Source: Ceratopteris richardii
Taxonomy: Eukaryota; Streptophyta; Polypodiopsida; Polypodiales; Pteridaceae
DNA length: 64,000 nucleotides
NCBI GenBank assembly: GCA_020310875.1
Contig: CM035444.1
Coordinates: 18,348,977-18,412,976 of the forward strand
Reading direction: 5' to 3'
The notes beneath the pieces are model-generated. The model was not told where the DNA came from. It searched no databases and saw only the letters and a list, made by a program, of their open reading frames with translations. A program made the position numbers and the translations under genes. Shown one piece after another: positions 1 through 11,374 of this stretch (positions within the stretch are counted from its first letter, which is position 1; each line of letters opens with the position of its first letter).

Positions 1-1512
1 TCTATCCACTAAGATTTATCAAGAGATGGAACCACTTCCCCTCTTGGAGACATCCACCTTGTCTAGCCCACATTTGTTACTTATTAGTGGTTTAGAGACC
101 ACAAGTTCAGTTTTTTTTTTTTGATATTTTCTTTTGTTTCTTTGGTTCCAGTCAATGTCATATTTATTCGCAAAAACCATTAATGTAATATATTTCTTGT
201 GTATCTTTAATTTGTGCCTTTTTTTTGCGGGGTGAGGGATGAAAGAAAGCATAAAATTCTAGTCTTCATATCACAAAATCTTTGCACCTTTTTTGCTTAA
301 CAAGAAAGGCTTCAAAAAGTATACCCAAATTTATCTTGAGTGGTCATCTACTAGAAGAAAGAAGTATATTTATCCACCAAGGGAAGGGTTATTCATAGGT
401 CCACAAAGATCCATGTGGACAAGGGCTAAAGGGTTCTTGGCTCATGTGGAAGCCTCCTTGGGAATGGGAGCTCTATGTTTCTTACCTTGGGTTTAAGCTT
501 CACAGACATTGTTGACTTGCTCGATCTTGGGCAATCCTTTAACAATTTAAGATGTGGAAATCCTTGATAAATATGAGGTGTGACCATACCTTTGATGCCA
601 AAGGTTCGAAAGTGACTCCTTAGATAGAAAGCAAGACAGTTTGTATAGCCATTCTTCTTCTATGCCTTATGTGATGATGTCTTTGGTTTTAGGGTCAATC
701 ACTTTCACAAAAGTGTTATCAAATAACACTTGTTTATCATGGTCGGTGATGGCCTTAATTGATAGTAAACTCATGCACAAGTTAGGTACAAATGATACAT
801 TTAATAATGATTTACACTCTACTCGATCATTGGTGATTTGTACTTTGCATTTCCCTTTAATGGGTAGACTTGTTGTTTTTCCTAGGTACACTTCACCAAT
901 ATGGTCCTCGATCTCTTGATTGACCATGATTACAAAGGGTGGTTACAAATGCCTCATATTATGTAGGGATTTTATTGAGAAGGCAGATGGCCATATCTTC
1001 ACTAGAAACTTGACGGCCACATAATGCTAGTTTATGTTGATAGTCCTCACACATGGCAATGGCTTTGGAAATAGGATCTTGGGGCTTAATGGATAGGTTA
1101 TGAAACTCCTCCTCTAGGGTTTAAATCTTTGAGGGAGTTTGTCTTCATAGAGGTCTTGGAGGATCTTCGAAGCCTCATTAGACATTTTACAAGAGGTTAT
1201 ATGGCATTTGGTTAACTCATTGCAAGCTAGGAGTAACTAGCCTAAGGCTCACTTATCTTTGATGTTCCACACATTCTAGGCTCCTAGATCACTTTCTTTG
1301 TTGGGCTCTTGCTCGGTTCCTTCAACTACTTTGTACAAGAGGTTTGTATAAAGGTAAGCCCTAATGGTGTCCTTCCAGAGATTGTAGTTGTGCCATTGTG
1401 CCGCTCCTCTTTCAGCATAAAGATTGGTGTGAAAGAGGGTAAATACCATTGACTTGAGGATGTTGCATTCGAAATTGTTGACATGGTTGCCGTTAAAAAT
1501 AAGATGCCACAC
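1..1512 (-). mobile_element. Decayed Ty1/copia element (family D), left part cut by window edge
   Basis: Read on the minus strand, copia domains appear in normal order. A gag N-terminus lies at about 1512-1276 and contains the NYNLWKDTIRAYL motif. A protease-proximal stretch lies at 927-667 and contains SFVPNLCMSLLSIKAI, the counterpart of the usual LHVPNLSKNLLSV block. A GAG-pre-integrase/integrase junction lies at about 600-290 and contains a PFPRRLPHEPRTLA-like stretch followed by a VDDHSR-like motif. Frames are broken by stops and small indels, and no LTR is visible. Family assignment beyond copia is not possible. It differs from families A, B and C in this window. Confidence 0.7.
667..927 (-). 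pseudogene. Copia protease-region remnant (family D)
   Basis: An 86-codon open stretch. It matches the end of the copia protease domain, with the conserved FVPNL and LLSI block at roughly residues 45-56. In intact copia elements this block sits about 60-70 residues after the catalytic DSG, and no DSG is recognisable upstream here. The stretch is a fragment of a gag-pol polyprotein and not a free-standing gene. Confidence 0.6.
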
Positions 1513-2320
1513 TTACAAAGATGGAGTTAAACTTTGGACAAAAATTGAGTTGGGGTAGAGGGGGCTTAGAGTAGCCATACACTTGATGAGAGAGATGGCT
1601 TGCAGAGGGCAGGCTTATAATAGCCCTACACATGCACCAAAAAAATGAGATGAGTCCACTCAGAGAGAGCTTGTGGGTGGGCTTAGGCTAGCCTCCAACC
1701 CACAAGTTTACAAACACTCACAGTGTCTTGTTTGCTTCTTGAATAACAAAGATAATAAGGCACTTAGTGCCACAGTAGTGCCAAATAATGGTGGGGCAAC
1801 TAAGGTTGGAGCCTTGAAGAATACAAAGTGTGTACTTAGTGTCACAACATAATAAGGGTTACAAAAATACGAGAGTGCCAATAGAAGTACCAAAATAAAG
1901 GGGGGTTATATGCTCGATCGGAGAACAGTTAATGAGTCATGACATCAGTCATTATGTGAAATCCAAATGAATCGATATCAAGCGCTACTCGAATGTCTTT
2001 GTTGATAGCAAAATATATATCTCTCTCTATACACACACATATATATATATATATATATGGCTCGTGCAGTAGAAGATTGCTATTTCTCATAAATTTTGTG
2101 CTCCGATGGTGAGATTATCCTTGCGTAGTGACTGCATAGAGCGACGTGAGAAGATTTCAAAAGCGCTATTGTAGGTGCTTCTGAAGCTTTGTGGAGTGCA
2201 AGTACAGTAGGTTGAGAAAGGATCAACAATGGTTGCTCACAAAGAGAAGTTATCCAGCTCTCTCTCTCTCACACACACACACGAAGAGAGAAAATGGCGC
2301 ATATCTTGATCCAATGTCTC
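1513..2320. other. No gene seen; AT-rich spacer with microsatellite
   Basis: No coding similarity was recognised in either strand. Positions 2017-2058 form a compound CT/CA/TA microsatellite, and CT and CA runs recur at about 2262-2284. The rest is low-complexity AT-rich DNA between the family D remnant and the 64-bp repeat at 2321. Confidence 0.5.
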
Positions 2321-2384
2321 TTTTGCCTCCTAGCTTTGGAGCTGCACACGCTCTCGTAGTCTCCTTCTTCGGAAGGGGGTGTAG
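2321..2384 (+). repeat. 64-bp direct repeat, copy 1
   Basis: This 64-bp segment runs from TTTTGCCTCC to AGGGGGTGTAG. It recurs with about eight differences at 2701-2764, 380 bp away. It ends in a purine run followed by TGTAG, which resembles a polypurine tract next to an LTR start, but no LTR could be delimited. The clpP-like fragment lies between the two copies. Confidence 0.7.
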
Positions 2385-2479
2385 AAAATCAAAGGAGACA
2401 TTCTATTCAATAACTGGTGTTATCAAAACATATCTTTTTTTTTCTAAAAAAGGTTAATGGTTGGAGGTAAACCCAATTT

Positions 2480-2664
2480 TTAGCTTTAATGTCATCAAGA
2501 ATTATACTGCCTGGTGCTAGTAAAGTTGGACCTCGCTTGAATATATTAATTTGCAATATGTTGTACCAGATGTACATACAATTTGCATGGGCCTTGCTGC
2601 TTCAATGGGATCTTTCATTCTGGTTGGAGGAGAAATTACTAGATGTATAGCATTGCCCCACGCT
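2480..2664 (+). pseudogene. clpP: clpP-like exon fragment (Clp protease proteolytic subunit)
   Basis: The frame at 2554-2664 reads [13 protein letters not shown] followed by [17 protein letters not shown] and IALPHA. This is the block of ClpP around the catalytic serine (the S of the ASMGS motif), with near-perfect agreement to plant ClpP1. Upstream codons at 2480-2553 still resemble the preceding NSPGG...IYDTMQ part but contain two stops. A stop follows three codons after PHA, near the place where many plastid clpP genes have an intron. The catalytic His and Asp regions are absent. It is most likely a fragment of plastid DNA inserted in the nucleus, or alternatively a scrap of a nuclear clpP gene. 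It is not functional. Confidence 0.7.
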
Positions 2665-2700
2665 TCGCACCATTGATTTGTATGGAATCCTTGCAGAGCT

Positions 2701-2764
2701 TTTTGCCTCCTAGATTTGGAGCTTTACACTCTCTTGCAGTCTCCTTCTTCGAAAGGGGGTGTAG
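2701..2764 (+). repeat. 64-bp direct repeat, copy 2
   Basis: Second copy of the 2321-2384 segment, ending in the same AGGGGGTGTAG. It lies between the clpP-like fragment and the leader of copia copy A1. Confidence 0.7.
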
Positions 2765-2963
2765 ATGGCGATCTATGCAAGCTCTTTTCAACCATTGTCA
2801 ATCTGTGCATGAAATTTTATCCTTTTGTGTCAAACATATATACAGTTTTGCAGTACAAGTGTCTTGAATTCTACTACAAGTTAAGTAGAGCTTGAGAGGG
2901 TAATTTTTTCAAATTTTTGAGATACATTCATTTTTCTGCATCAAGGTATTTTAGTCAGTGGCC

Positions 2964-3968
2964 ATGGCTGAAAGCAATGATGTATTCAATATGTTGGTTA
3001 TTGAGGACAATTTGGATGGTACCAATTACCCATTGTGGGCATATATGATGAGTCATGTATTGGTCCCAAAATGATTGTGGAATATTGTGCAAGTATTGAA
3101 AAAATGCATATACAATTATTGAAGGTGATGCAAATGGAATTGAAGATGATGATCTTCAATTTCATCTACCTGTTGTGGTTCTGTTGCACCTATTTTAGAG
3201 AAATTTTGTTGGGATGGAAAAGATGCTCAGGCACATGCACTGATAGCTTTGTCTATCAAACATGCCATTATCCCTCATATTCGCTCTTCCAAAATAGCAA
3301 AGGATGCTTGGGATACACTTACTACTTTGTACCATGCAAGAAATGAGGCTCGTGTTGCTTATCTCCAAAAACAATTGGAGAGTGACCATATGAATGAAGG
3401 AGATCCTATGGACAGCTTTTGACAAAGATCAATCATTTGAAGGAGGAGTTGATTTCTGTTGATGAAGTCAGTTCACTTGTGCAGACTATTTAGAATGCTC
3501 TTCCAGATTCATATCAGACTTTTTCTTCTACTCTTTGATTGATGATGAAAGGCAATCCCAATGCCTTAACATTTGAGGAGTTAGTCTCTGTTTTATAACA
3601 AGAAGATCACTCCAGGCAGAACAAGTCCATCATGTGTGTAGCAGATCAAGCTTTCTTACCTAGTCAAAAGGGCAAAGGTAAATGGAGCTCATCTACTAGT
3701 AAGAAAAAATCTACTAATTTTCCACACCCGAAAAAGGAAGACAAAGATGAGGAAAATAGAAAAGCATAAATTGTTTTGCAAATATTGTAAAGGAAATGAT
3801 CATTTCCTAAAGAGTTGTCCAAAATTGCTTGCAAAAGAGGAAAAGAAAAAAGAGGCCAGAATGGTTGTTGCAGAGGCTTCTACACCTAAAATAGACTCTA
3901 TTAATGTTCTACAGAATGAAGAATGGGTGTTTCCTATTGTTTGTAGTTATGACTCATCTTCTCATGAA
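2964..3968 (+). pseudogene. A1 gag (UBN2-type) pseudogene
   Basis: It starts with MAESNDVFNMLVIEDNLDG and then TNYPLWAYMM, the typical start of plant copia gag. A UBN2-like block (AKDAWDTLTTLYHARNEA) follows at about 3300-3350. A CCHC zinc knuckle, CKYCKGNDHFLKSC (C-x2-C-x4-H-x4-C), lies at about 3777-3820. In an intact element this protein would form the capsid and the knuckle would bind RNA. Several stops (for example near 3072 and 3419) and frame changes interrupt it. Confidence 0.8.
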
Positions 3969-3974
3969 TAGTGA

Positions 3975-4857
3975 ATGTCTGTAGTAGATTGGGATGTTTG
4001 GTACTTTGATAGTGGTGCAACCAAACATATTACATCGCGGTGTAGTTTCTTCAGCTCACTTGAGACTTCCTCTACAGGGAATAATGTCGCATGTGCTAAC
4101 AACTCCTCTTATCGTGTAATGGAAATTGGTAAGATCATTTTGACTATTGATGATGGTAGTTCTTTCATATTGTCATATGCTTTGTTTGTCCCATAGATCA
4201 AGAAAAATTTCCTATCAATTTCAACATTAGTCAAGATCGACTTGGTTGTGAAATTTATTGACGACAGATGTACTTAAATGGTGATGTTAGTATTCCTTCT
4301 GGCATTTTATTTCATGGGTTGTATAATCTCATATATTATGCAAAATCTATGAATGATTCAGCATGTGCAATTCAAGATTCTCAAGTTATGTCAGATGCAA
4401 AGCTTTAGCATGCATGCTTTGGTCATCTGAATTATGCTAGTTTGTTATGTCTGTAGAAATTTGAAATTGTGTCCTCTCTCCTAAACTTGATCCACCTAAT
4501 AAACATGTTTGTGAAGGTCTTATGTTGGGAAAAATGCAGCATTCCTCCTTCCCAAAAGATAATTCAGTTTGAGCTACTCAAAATGTGTAGCATCTTCAGA
4601 GATATGTCACTGATCCTATGCAGACGCCCTCTTTTAGGAACTATCTTTACTTCGTGACTTCTTTTGATAAATTTTCCAGGCATGCATGGGTGTATCTACT
4701 AAAAGCAAAGTCCAAAGTGTTTATTGTGCTTCAAACAGTTTTTGGTTTTGCCTGAAAATCTGCCATGTAAAATGGGCACTCTCCGTTCGGATTGAGGGGG
4801 GGAATACATGTCTTCGGATTTTAATGCATTTCTAGATGAACGTCGGATAAAACATTA
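3975..4857 (+). pseudogene. A1 protease, GAG-pre-integrase and partial integrase
   Basis: The protease begins with VWYFDSGATKHIT, with the catalytic DSG intact. A stop follows the FVP motif at about 4195. The GAG-pre-integrase block HACFGHLNYASL lies at about 4410-4445. The integrase core is recognisable up to the GG(I/E)Y-like motif near 4795, with internal stops. The copy ends a few codons later where A2 leader sequence takes over. Confidence 0.75.
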
Positions 4858-5113
4858 GTGTCGAAATCAAAACAAGCTTCTCTATGTAGTGTCGAAATTG
4901 TGATCTGAGCTTGTTTCAGCCTTCAAACACACTATCATAGTGCTTGTGTAGGCAATTTTGATTTTTTATGCCAAAGATATATATAAGTTTTGGTTCGCCA
5001 TTATAAGCATCTCGAAGTCTACTACAAGTTTAGCAAAACTCAACAGGGTACTTTTGTTCAGCTTTTTGAGATATAGTTACTTTTCTGCATCATGGTAGTT
5101 TTGTTAGTGGCCA

Positions 5114-6232
5114 TGGCTGAAAGCACTGGTGTATTCCATATGTTGGCTATTGAGGATAAGTTGGATCATACCAATTACCCATTATGGGTTTATATGATGC
5201 ATCATGTATTGGTTGCAAAAGGACTATGGAATATTGTGTAGGCTATTGAAAAATGACATATTTCACCTGCAAACACACTTGTTGAAGGTGATGCAGATGG
5301 TGTTGAAGATGGTCATATTCTTGAGGTTCATGTTCATGCTACAGGTTCTTGTTGCAGCTACTGTAGAGCAACTTCAATGGGATGGGAGAGATGCCCAGGC
5401 ACATGCATTGATAGCCTTTTTGTTGATATATTTAGGTAGTGATGTATGTGAACACACTAAGACTGTTGGGGCACTTTTTTCCCTCGTTACAAGGTATTTT
5501 TTCCATTGTCTTGTACATACCCGAAGACTGACAAAGATGAAAAGAAAACAAAAAAGCAAAAATTGTTTTGAAAATACTGTAAAGGAAATTATCATGTCAT
5601 AAAGAGTTGTCCAAAACTGGCTACAAAAGAGGAAAAGAAGAAAGAGGTTGGAATGGTTGTTCTAGAAGCATCTACACCCAAAATAGAGTCTTCTAATCTT
5701 ATGCAGAATGAAGAATGGGAATTTACTACTGCTTGAAGTTATGATCCATCTTCACAGGAACAATGTATGTTTGTAGACTCAGATGTTTGGTACTTTGATA
5801 GTGGGGCAACCAAACATATTACCTTGTGGCATAGATTCTTCACTTCACTTGAGCATGTCCCTACAGGGAATACTATCACATGCGCCAAAAACTTCTCTCA
5901 TCCTGTTATGGAATTTGGTAAGATCATTCTGGCTACTACTCATGGTAGTTCCTTTAAGGCACCTGGTAAACATGTATGTGAAGGATGTATTTTGGGAAAA
6001 ATGCAACATTCCTCCTTCACAAAAGATGGTTTAGTTTGAGCTACTCAAAAATTGCAGCTTGTTCACAGTGATGTCTATGGTCCTATGCAAACAATTTCTA
6101 GTTTTGGCTGAAAATCTATGAGCATGTAAAATGGGCACCCTCCATTCTCATCGAGGGGGGGGATATATGTCTTCTTATTTTAATGCATTTCTAGTTGAAC
6201 ATGGGATAAAACACATTGTATAGTGTCATATA
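5114..6232 (+). pseudogene. A2 gag, protease and integrase start, rearranged
   Basis: Gag starts at ATG 5114 (MAESTGVFHMLAIEDKLDH). It breaks at 5421, where about 100 bp of LTR sequence replaces part of gag, and resumes near 5520 before the zinc-knuckle region. Protease restarts at about 5767 with YFDSGATKHIT. After a GSSF motif it jumps directly to the GAG-pre-integrase end (VCEGCILGKMQHSSF), so some 70-100 codons are deleted. Integrase sequence runs to the B1 junction. Confidence 0.75.
5421..5519 (+). repeat. Family A LTR fragment embedded in A2 gag
   Basis: It begins TGTTGATATATTTAGGTAG and follows the first about 100 bp of the family A LTR, including the ACACACTAAGAC and TTTTTTCCCTC blocks. 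It then switches back to gag sequence. It is bounded by coding sequence on both sides, so it is not a complete LTR. Confidence 0.8.
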
Positions 6233-6606
6233 TGTTATGAAGAAGGAGATAAGGAAGAGAGATCACACATATACTCTCACAATCAAAGAGGATCACACAC
6301 ACATATTGAGGCAAGGAAGAATGATCTTCTTCTTCTCCTATTACATAAAAGGAATGTACAAGAATGACCTAAAACAACAATACAACAAGTGCAATATATA
6401 AAAAACTATACATAAGGAAAATCCTAATGTCCATGAATGAGTGAGCTGGCAAGAAACAATGTGCCATCACTCTCAGTATATAAATCTAGTAAAGCTCAAT
6501 GAAGTATCCCTGACATATACCGTCATGACCACTATACATGTCAGAGAAATGAAAAAGTGATATGTGCAATCCTGGATCATCACATGTTGAGCTTGATATC
6601 TTAGCA
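6233..6606 (-). repeat. B1 3' LTR
   Basis: 374 bp, collinear over its length with the 378-bp LTRs of B2 on the opposite strand. It starts on the minus strand with TGCTAAGATATCAAGC, in place of TGTTGAGATATC in B2, directly after the polypurine tract. Confidence 0.85.
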
Positions 6607-6639
6607 CTCCCCCCGAAGCTCAATGTCATGTCCTCTAGA

Positions 6640-8195
6640 CCAAGCATCTTTCGAAATTTCTTCAGCTTCTTTGCTCCTAGTGATTTAGTAAAAATATCAG
6701 CAACCTTCTCATTTGTTCTCACATGAACAAGATCAATATAATATGCTAATACCTTCTCTCTTATGAAGTGATAATGTACCTCGATATGCCTTGTTCTAGC
6801 ATCAAAAATAGGATTTCATGCTAATTGAATGCTACTAAGATTATCACAATAGATGGTGATCGACTTTTGCACTTCCACACCTAAATCCAAAAGTAGCATC
6901 TCTAACCATGATGCTTCACATGCTTCCATTGCAGCACCTCTATACTCAGCCTTTGTACGCAACAAAGCAATAGTTCTTTGCTTCTTGTTGCTCCATGTAA
7001 TAGCTACACTCCCAAGTGAGAATAGAAAGCCACTACTAGATCTTCTATCTGGAATACTACCAACACAATTTGCATCGGTGTATCCTTGAACTTGAAAATC
7101 TACACTAGCTTCATAAAATAGTGCATAATCCAAAGGAGTACTCACAGAACGTAGAGTGCACCTTAGAGAATCTAAATATGGCTTCCTAGGAACCTTGATA
7201 AATTGACTTTCAAGTCCAATATTGTAGCTTAGAGCAGGCCTTGTAATTGTGAGATATATCAAACTTGCCACACTTTTTCTATACATAGTAGCATTTTCCA
7301 ATGCTTCACCTGGTGTAGTATCCAAGTTGAAATTTTGATCTAATGGCATAGAAATTGGATTACAATCAGCCATACCATACTTTTGCAGAATACTCAAGTC
7401 ATATTGCCTTTGTGACATCCATATACCTATTTCTGTATGTATAAACTCAATGCCCAAGAAATAGTGTAGCACACCAAGATCTTTCATGTCAAATTCCTGC
7501 ATAAGGAGTTGTTTTACCTCTTTAATGCTTGCTTTATTGTCACCTCCTACAATCAAGTCATCAACATAAATAGCCTCCATCATGATGCCATCATCACCCT
7601 TCCTTGCATATAGTGAATGATCCACATTACACATAGAAAATCCAATGGTGGTTAAGTGATCAGCAATCCTTGCATGCAAAGCACGAGGGGCTTGTTTAAG
7701 CCCATACAAAGCCTTTTGCAATGTGCAAACATATTCTGGGTGCTTTGAATCTTCATATCCTTATGGTTGGTCCATGTATACTTCTTCATGTAACTCACCA
7801 TGCAGGAAAGTATTCTTCAAATCCATCTAATGCAAAGTCCATCCTTTTGTTGTAGCTAATGCAATAAGTGCTCTAATAGTAGACATTTTAGCTACAGGGT
7901 TGAATGTTTCCTCATAATCAATGCCATATGTATGTGCATATCCTTTTGCTACCAATCATGCTTTGTACCTGCTTATGCTACCATCAGCATTGTGCTTTAC
8001 CTTGTAAACCCACTTGAAACCTATGGGTTTCTTTCCTTGTGACAATGGAACTAGCTTCCATGTTTTATTTCCATAAAGTGCAGCCATCTCCTCATCCATA
8101 GTTTTTTTCCAATCTGCATTTCCAATTGCATCTGCAAAACAAGAAGGTTCATCATCTTGTATTACCTTGGTCATGTAGGCATAATGACAAGCCAT
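6640..8195 (-). pseudogene. B1 reverse transcriptase and RNase H
   Basis: The RT N-terminus is at 8195-7956 (WKLVPLSQGKKPIGFKWVYK). The remainder runs to about 7150 and includes [13 protein letters not shown] and the catalytic IYVDDLIVGG motif. RNase H follows (YTDANCVGSIPDRRSSSG, then YCDNLSSIQLA), with its C-terminal HYHF- and ADIFTKSLG-type blocks at about 6800-6640. Stops and frame breaks separate 8195-7956 from 7721-6816. The YVDD catalytic site itself is intact. Confidence 0.85.
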
Positions 8196-8209
8196 GTAAC
8201 AAGAAGGTC

Positions 8210-9330
8210 CTAGATCACTTTTTCTTGTATCATCTGCATGTGCCTTCTTACTCCTAGAGTCTTTAGAGAGGGCAATCCAAGTTCCTCATCAAGGCTCTTT
8301 TCTAAATCGCTTGAATCTCCATCAATGTCTTCAAAACTTGTAAATGTTTTACTACCAACATAAAGGTTTTGTTTACCTTTCTTCGATGTAGCTGATGAAT
8401 TTTTTGGAATAAGATTTCCACACAATCTTCCACTCCATGGATTTGAGTTTGAACTACTGTTGGGTGATGCATCAGGTCCACTCAGAACTTAAGATTCTAT
8501 ACTTGATTTTTCAGCATTTCCTTTATCATTTGAGTCAAGATCAAGTCCTTCTTTGGCATCTACATAGAAGCTTGAAATTTCATCAAACACCACATCTTTG
8601 CTTACCTTCATCTGTTGTGTGAATGGTTTATAACATTTATATCCTTTTTGCTCAAAGGAGTACCCAATATGAATACATTTTTCTACCTTTGGATCAAGAT
8701 TCTTCCTCAACTCATCTAGAACATGTACATATACAATACAACCAAATACTTTCATATGTGATAAGTTTGGCTTTTTACCTGCAAACTTCTCTTCACGTGT
8801 AACTTGATGTACAACAACAATCCAAGTTTTGTTCATGATGTATATGGCAGTATGCATAGCTTCTACCCAATAACAATAAGGCATATTCTTCTCAGCCATC
8901 AAGACTCTTGCTATTTTTGCAATATGTCTATTTTTACATTCAGCAACGTCATTCTGTTGTGGTGTTTATCTGTATGAAAATTGATGTCAAATTCCATGAC
9001 TTTTAAGAAAGTTGTTGAACTCATTTGACATGTATTCACCTCCTCCATTTGACCTTAATGTCTGAATATACTTTCTTGTCTACTTTTCTACCATGGCCTT
9101 AAAATTCTAGAATGTAGTAAACACCTCACTCTTCTCTTTCATGAAATATACCCATACTTTTTGTGTATGGTCATCAATGAAAGTAACATTAAGCCTGCAA
9201 TCGCCTAGAGATGTGGTCTTTGCAAGACCCTAAACAACTATATGTACTATTTCTAGCACATTTTCACATGCTTGTCATGAAAAAATGATGCTCTTGATTG
9301 TTTACCAAATTGATAGGATGCACATACCTT
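8210..9330 (-). pseudogene. B1 integrase remnant
   Basis: Minus-strand integrase. The C-terminal stretch at 8902-8489 is open and contains HMKVFGCIVYVHV and KCIHIGYSFEQKGYKCY, the standard copia integrase C-terminal blocks. The core upstream (about 9330-8905) is readable only through several stops. It would have inserted the element cDNA into chromosomes. Now it is a dead fragment. Confidence 0.8.
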
Positions 9331-9339
9331 TTGCATCTC

Positions 9340-10722
9340 TACAACCTTGAAATTTGGTAGTCCATTGATAATCTCCTTTGACTGCATCAATTTCAACCTC
9401 TAAAAGTTTGCATGTCCAATTCGTTTGTGCCATATTTCTATATGAGCAATAATTCCTACACATTTTGCAAACATGGTTGCATTCATTTTAGGAATTTTCA
9501 CATTTAAGGTGAACATCCTACCCACGTTTCCTTCGGCAATCAATATTCCATCTTATTTGTACTCTTCTACATATAACTCATCAACATTGAACCTAACTTG
9601 TAATCCTCGGTAAATCATTTGTCCAACAGAAACCAGATTCTTTGTTGTATTCGGAACATGCAACACATCAACAAGATGTTTTACCTTCTTGTCCTCCAAA
9701 GACAATGCTATCTTTCATCTATGCTCGATAGGGTGTGATGTCTCATCACCTATTTCAACATATCTAGGAACTAGCAATTTTTGCAAACTACTCAACCATT
9801 TTGCATGGTTGTTCATGTGATTCGAAGCACCTGAATTAACATACCAAACACTACCATTCTATTTTGAAACATTAGCAGACATCGTATTCATCGTGTGATA
9901 GTGGACCATGAACAGCTTTTTCAAAATCATCTACACTTGTGGATGCATAGTTGTTTTGTTACCTTCTGTTATTTTGATTCTTAAACATACATGATTATAA
10001 TGATGATCTTGGTCTTGGTTACTATTTCCTCTTCCACTTCCAAAACCTCTTGCTTAGCCTCTTCCTCTACTAGAGTAGAATAACTACTTAGAACTAGGTT
10101 TTCCTTGGGAGTTTGAGTCCTCCGCAAGATTCTTTTCTTCAATAATTAGCATGGATACCAAATCAAAAAAATTTGAAATGTTTTCCTTGGTCTATATAGA
10201 GGTTCTAAATTGCTTATATGCAGCTCCTAGAACACAAAGGAAAACTTCCTCCTTATCATCATCATCTACATTCATGCCAATAGATGCAATTGACTCACAT
10301 ATGCTTTTGATTTTCAAGGTGTAGTCACTTACCGACATGCCCCTTTTCTCCAGTGTATGTAGCTCGTTCTTGAGTTGTAATTGCCATGCCTTTGTATTGG
10401 TCTCATACAATGTGTCCAAACTGTTCCAAGTCTCTTTCGAATTTTTTGCATCATGTATGTGCCCAATCATGCTATGTTGTATGCTAACAGATAGCCAATA
10501 CATTACCTTTCATGCTCCTTGATTCCATTCTTCATATGCTTTTAACTAGTTCACAGTCTGATTCCTCTCTATTAATTGTGGAGCATTTTAGTTCTCTCCT
10601 TCAATGTATTTCCAATAGCCTTTTCCCATCAAGAAGTTTTTCATTCTAAATCTCCAAGCACGGAAGTTGTTTTTGTCTAGCTTATTGCTCATAAGCTGAC
10701 TCATTTCATCTGCATTTTCCAT
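9340..10722 (-). pseudogene. B1 gag, protease and GAG-pre-integrase
   Basis: Gag starts at ATG 10722 (MENADEMSQLMSNKLDKNNF) and meets a stop after the IEGEN motif. The UBN2 block is open at 10503-10192 (SKETWNSLDTLYETNTKA). Compared with B2 the CCHC zinc knuckle is missing, apparently deleted at about 9990-9960. The protease near 9850 reads YVNSGASNHM, so the catalytic Asp of DSG is changed to Asn. The GAG-pre-integrase region, including EIWHKRIGHANF, follows to about 9340. Confidence 0.8.
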
Positions 10723-11077
10723 TTTTGTAGCAATTGACAACTCTGCAAAAACACTACTAGTAGTAGTTCTGCTTGAATGCTATCGCACTATGACATGAGA
10801 GTTTGATCTCAGAAAAACAAATTTTTCATGTACCAACAGTACATGGAATCGCTTGAAATTTTGGATCTGGAATATATGATTTTGTTGAATAAGATGCAAG
10901 TTATAGTTTTATAAACTGACCTTGTTTTTCCATGGGCCCCACCTTATGGACTCAAAATGCAAGTCAAGATGGCTCCCAAATTGAGCACCAATTTTTGTAG
11001 CAATTTGAGGTCATTTGTGAATTGTGCTTTCTCCTTGCCTTCTTGTGTACTCTATAGCCACACTGGCTCTGATACCA

Positions 11078-11374
11078 TGTTACGAGGAACGAGATAAGGA
11101 AGAGAGCTCACCCACACACTTTCACAATCACTGACCTAAAACAACAATATAACAAGTGCAATATATAAAGAATACTACATAAGGAAAATCCTAATGTCCA
11201 CGAATGAGTGAATTGGCAAGAAACAAATGTGCCATCACTCTCGGTGGATAAATATAGTAAAGCTCAATGAAGTTTCCCTGACATATACCAACGTGATCAC
11301 TATACATGTCAGAAAAATGAAAAAGTGATACATGTCATCCTAGATCATCACATGTTCAGCTTGATACCTCAACA
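11078..11374 (-). repeat. B1 5' LTR with internal deletion
   Basis: 297 bp, about 80 bp shorter than the B2 LTRs. The missing part covers the GAA-repeat and surrounding region near the LTR 3' end. It starts TGTTGAGGTATC and ends CGTAACA on the minus strand, and is followed by the tRNA-Met primer-binding site. Confidence 0.85.

Larger units (their letters stand above)
2790..4857 (+). mobile_element. Copia copy A1, truncated at both ends
   Basis: This is a family A element without LTRs. Its leader (about 2790-2963) matches the leader of copy A4. Gag starts at ATG 2964, followed by protease, GAG-pre-integrase and the first part of integrase. The copy stops in the integrase core near 4857, where the leader of copy A2 begins. 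RT and RNase H are missing. Many in-frame stops show that it is dead. Confidence 0.85.
6233..11374 (-). mobile_element. Copia element B1, near full length, inserted in A2
   Basis: Minus-strand family B element of 5.14 kb. The 5' LTR is 11078-11374 and the 3' LTR is 6233-6606. Next to the 5' LTR lies a primer-binding site complementary to initiator tRNA-Met (TGGTATCAGAGC on the minus strand, about 11065-11076). Gag, protease, integrase, RT and RNase H follow in copia order, and a polypurine tract lies at about 6607-6615. Stops and frame breaks occur throughout, so it is defective. It disrupts A2 and is therefore younger than A2. Confidence 0.9.

Noticed and set aside
293-496. Plus-strand 67-codon open frame
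   Set aside because: It is antisense to the integrase part of the family D remnant, which is readable on the minus strand.
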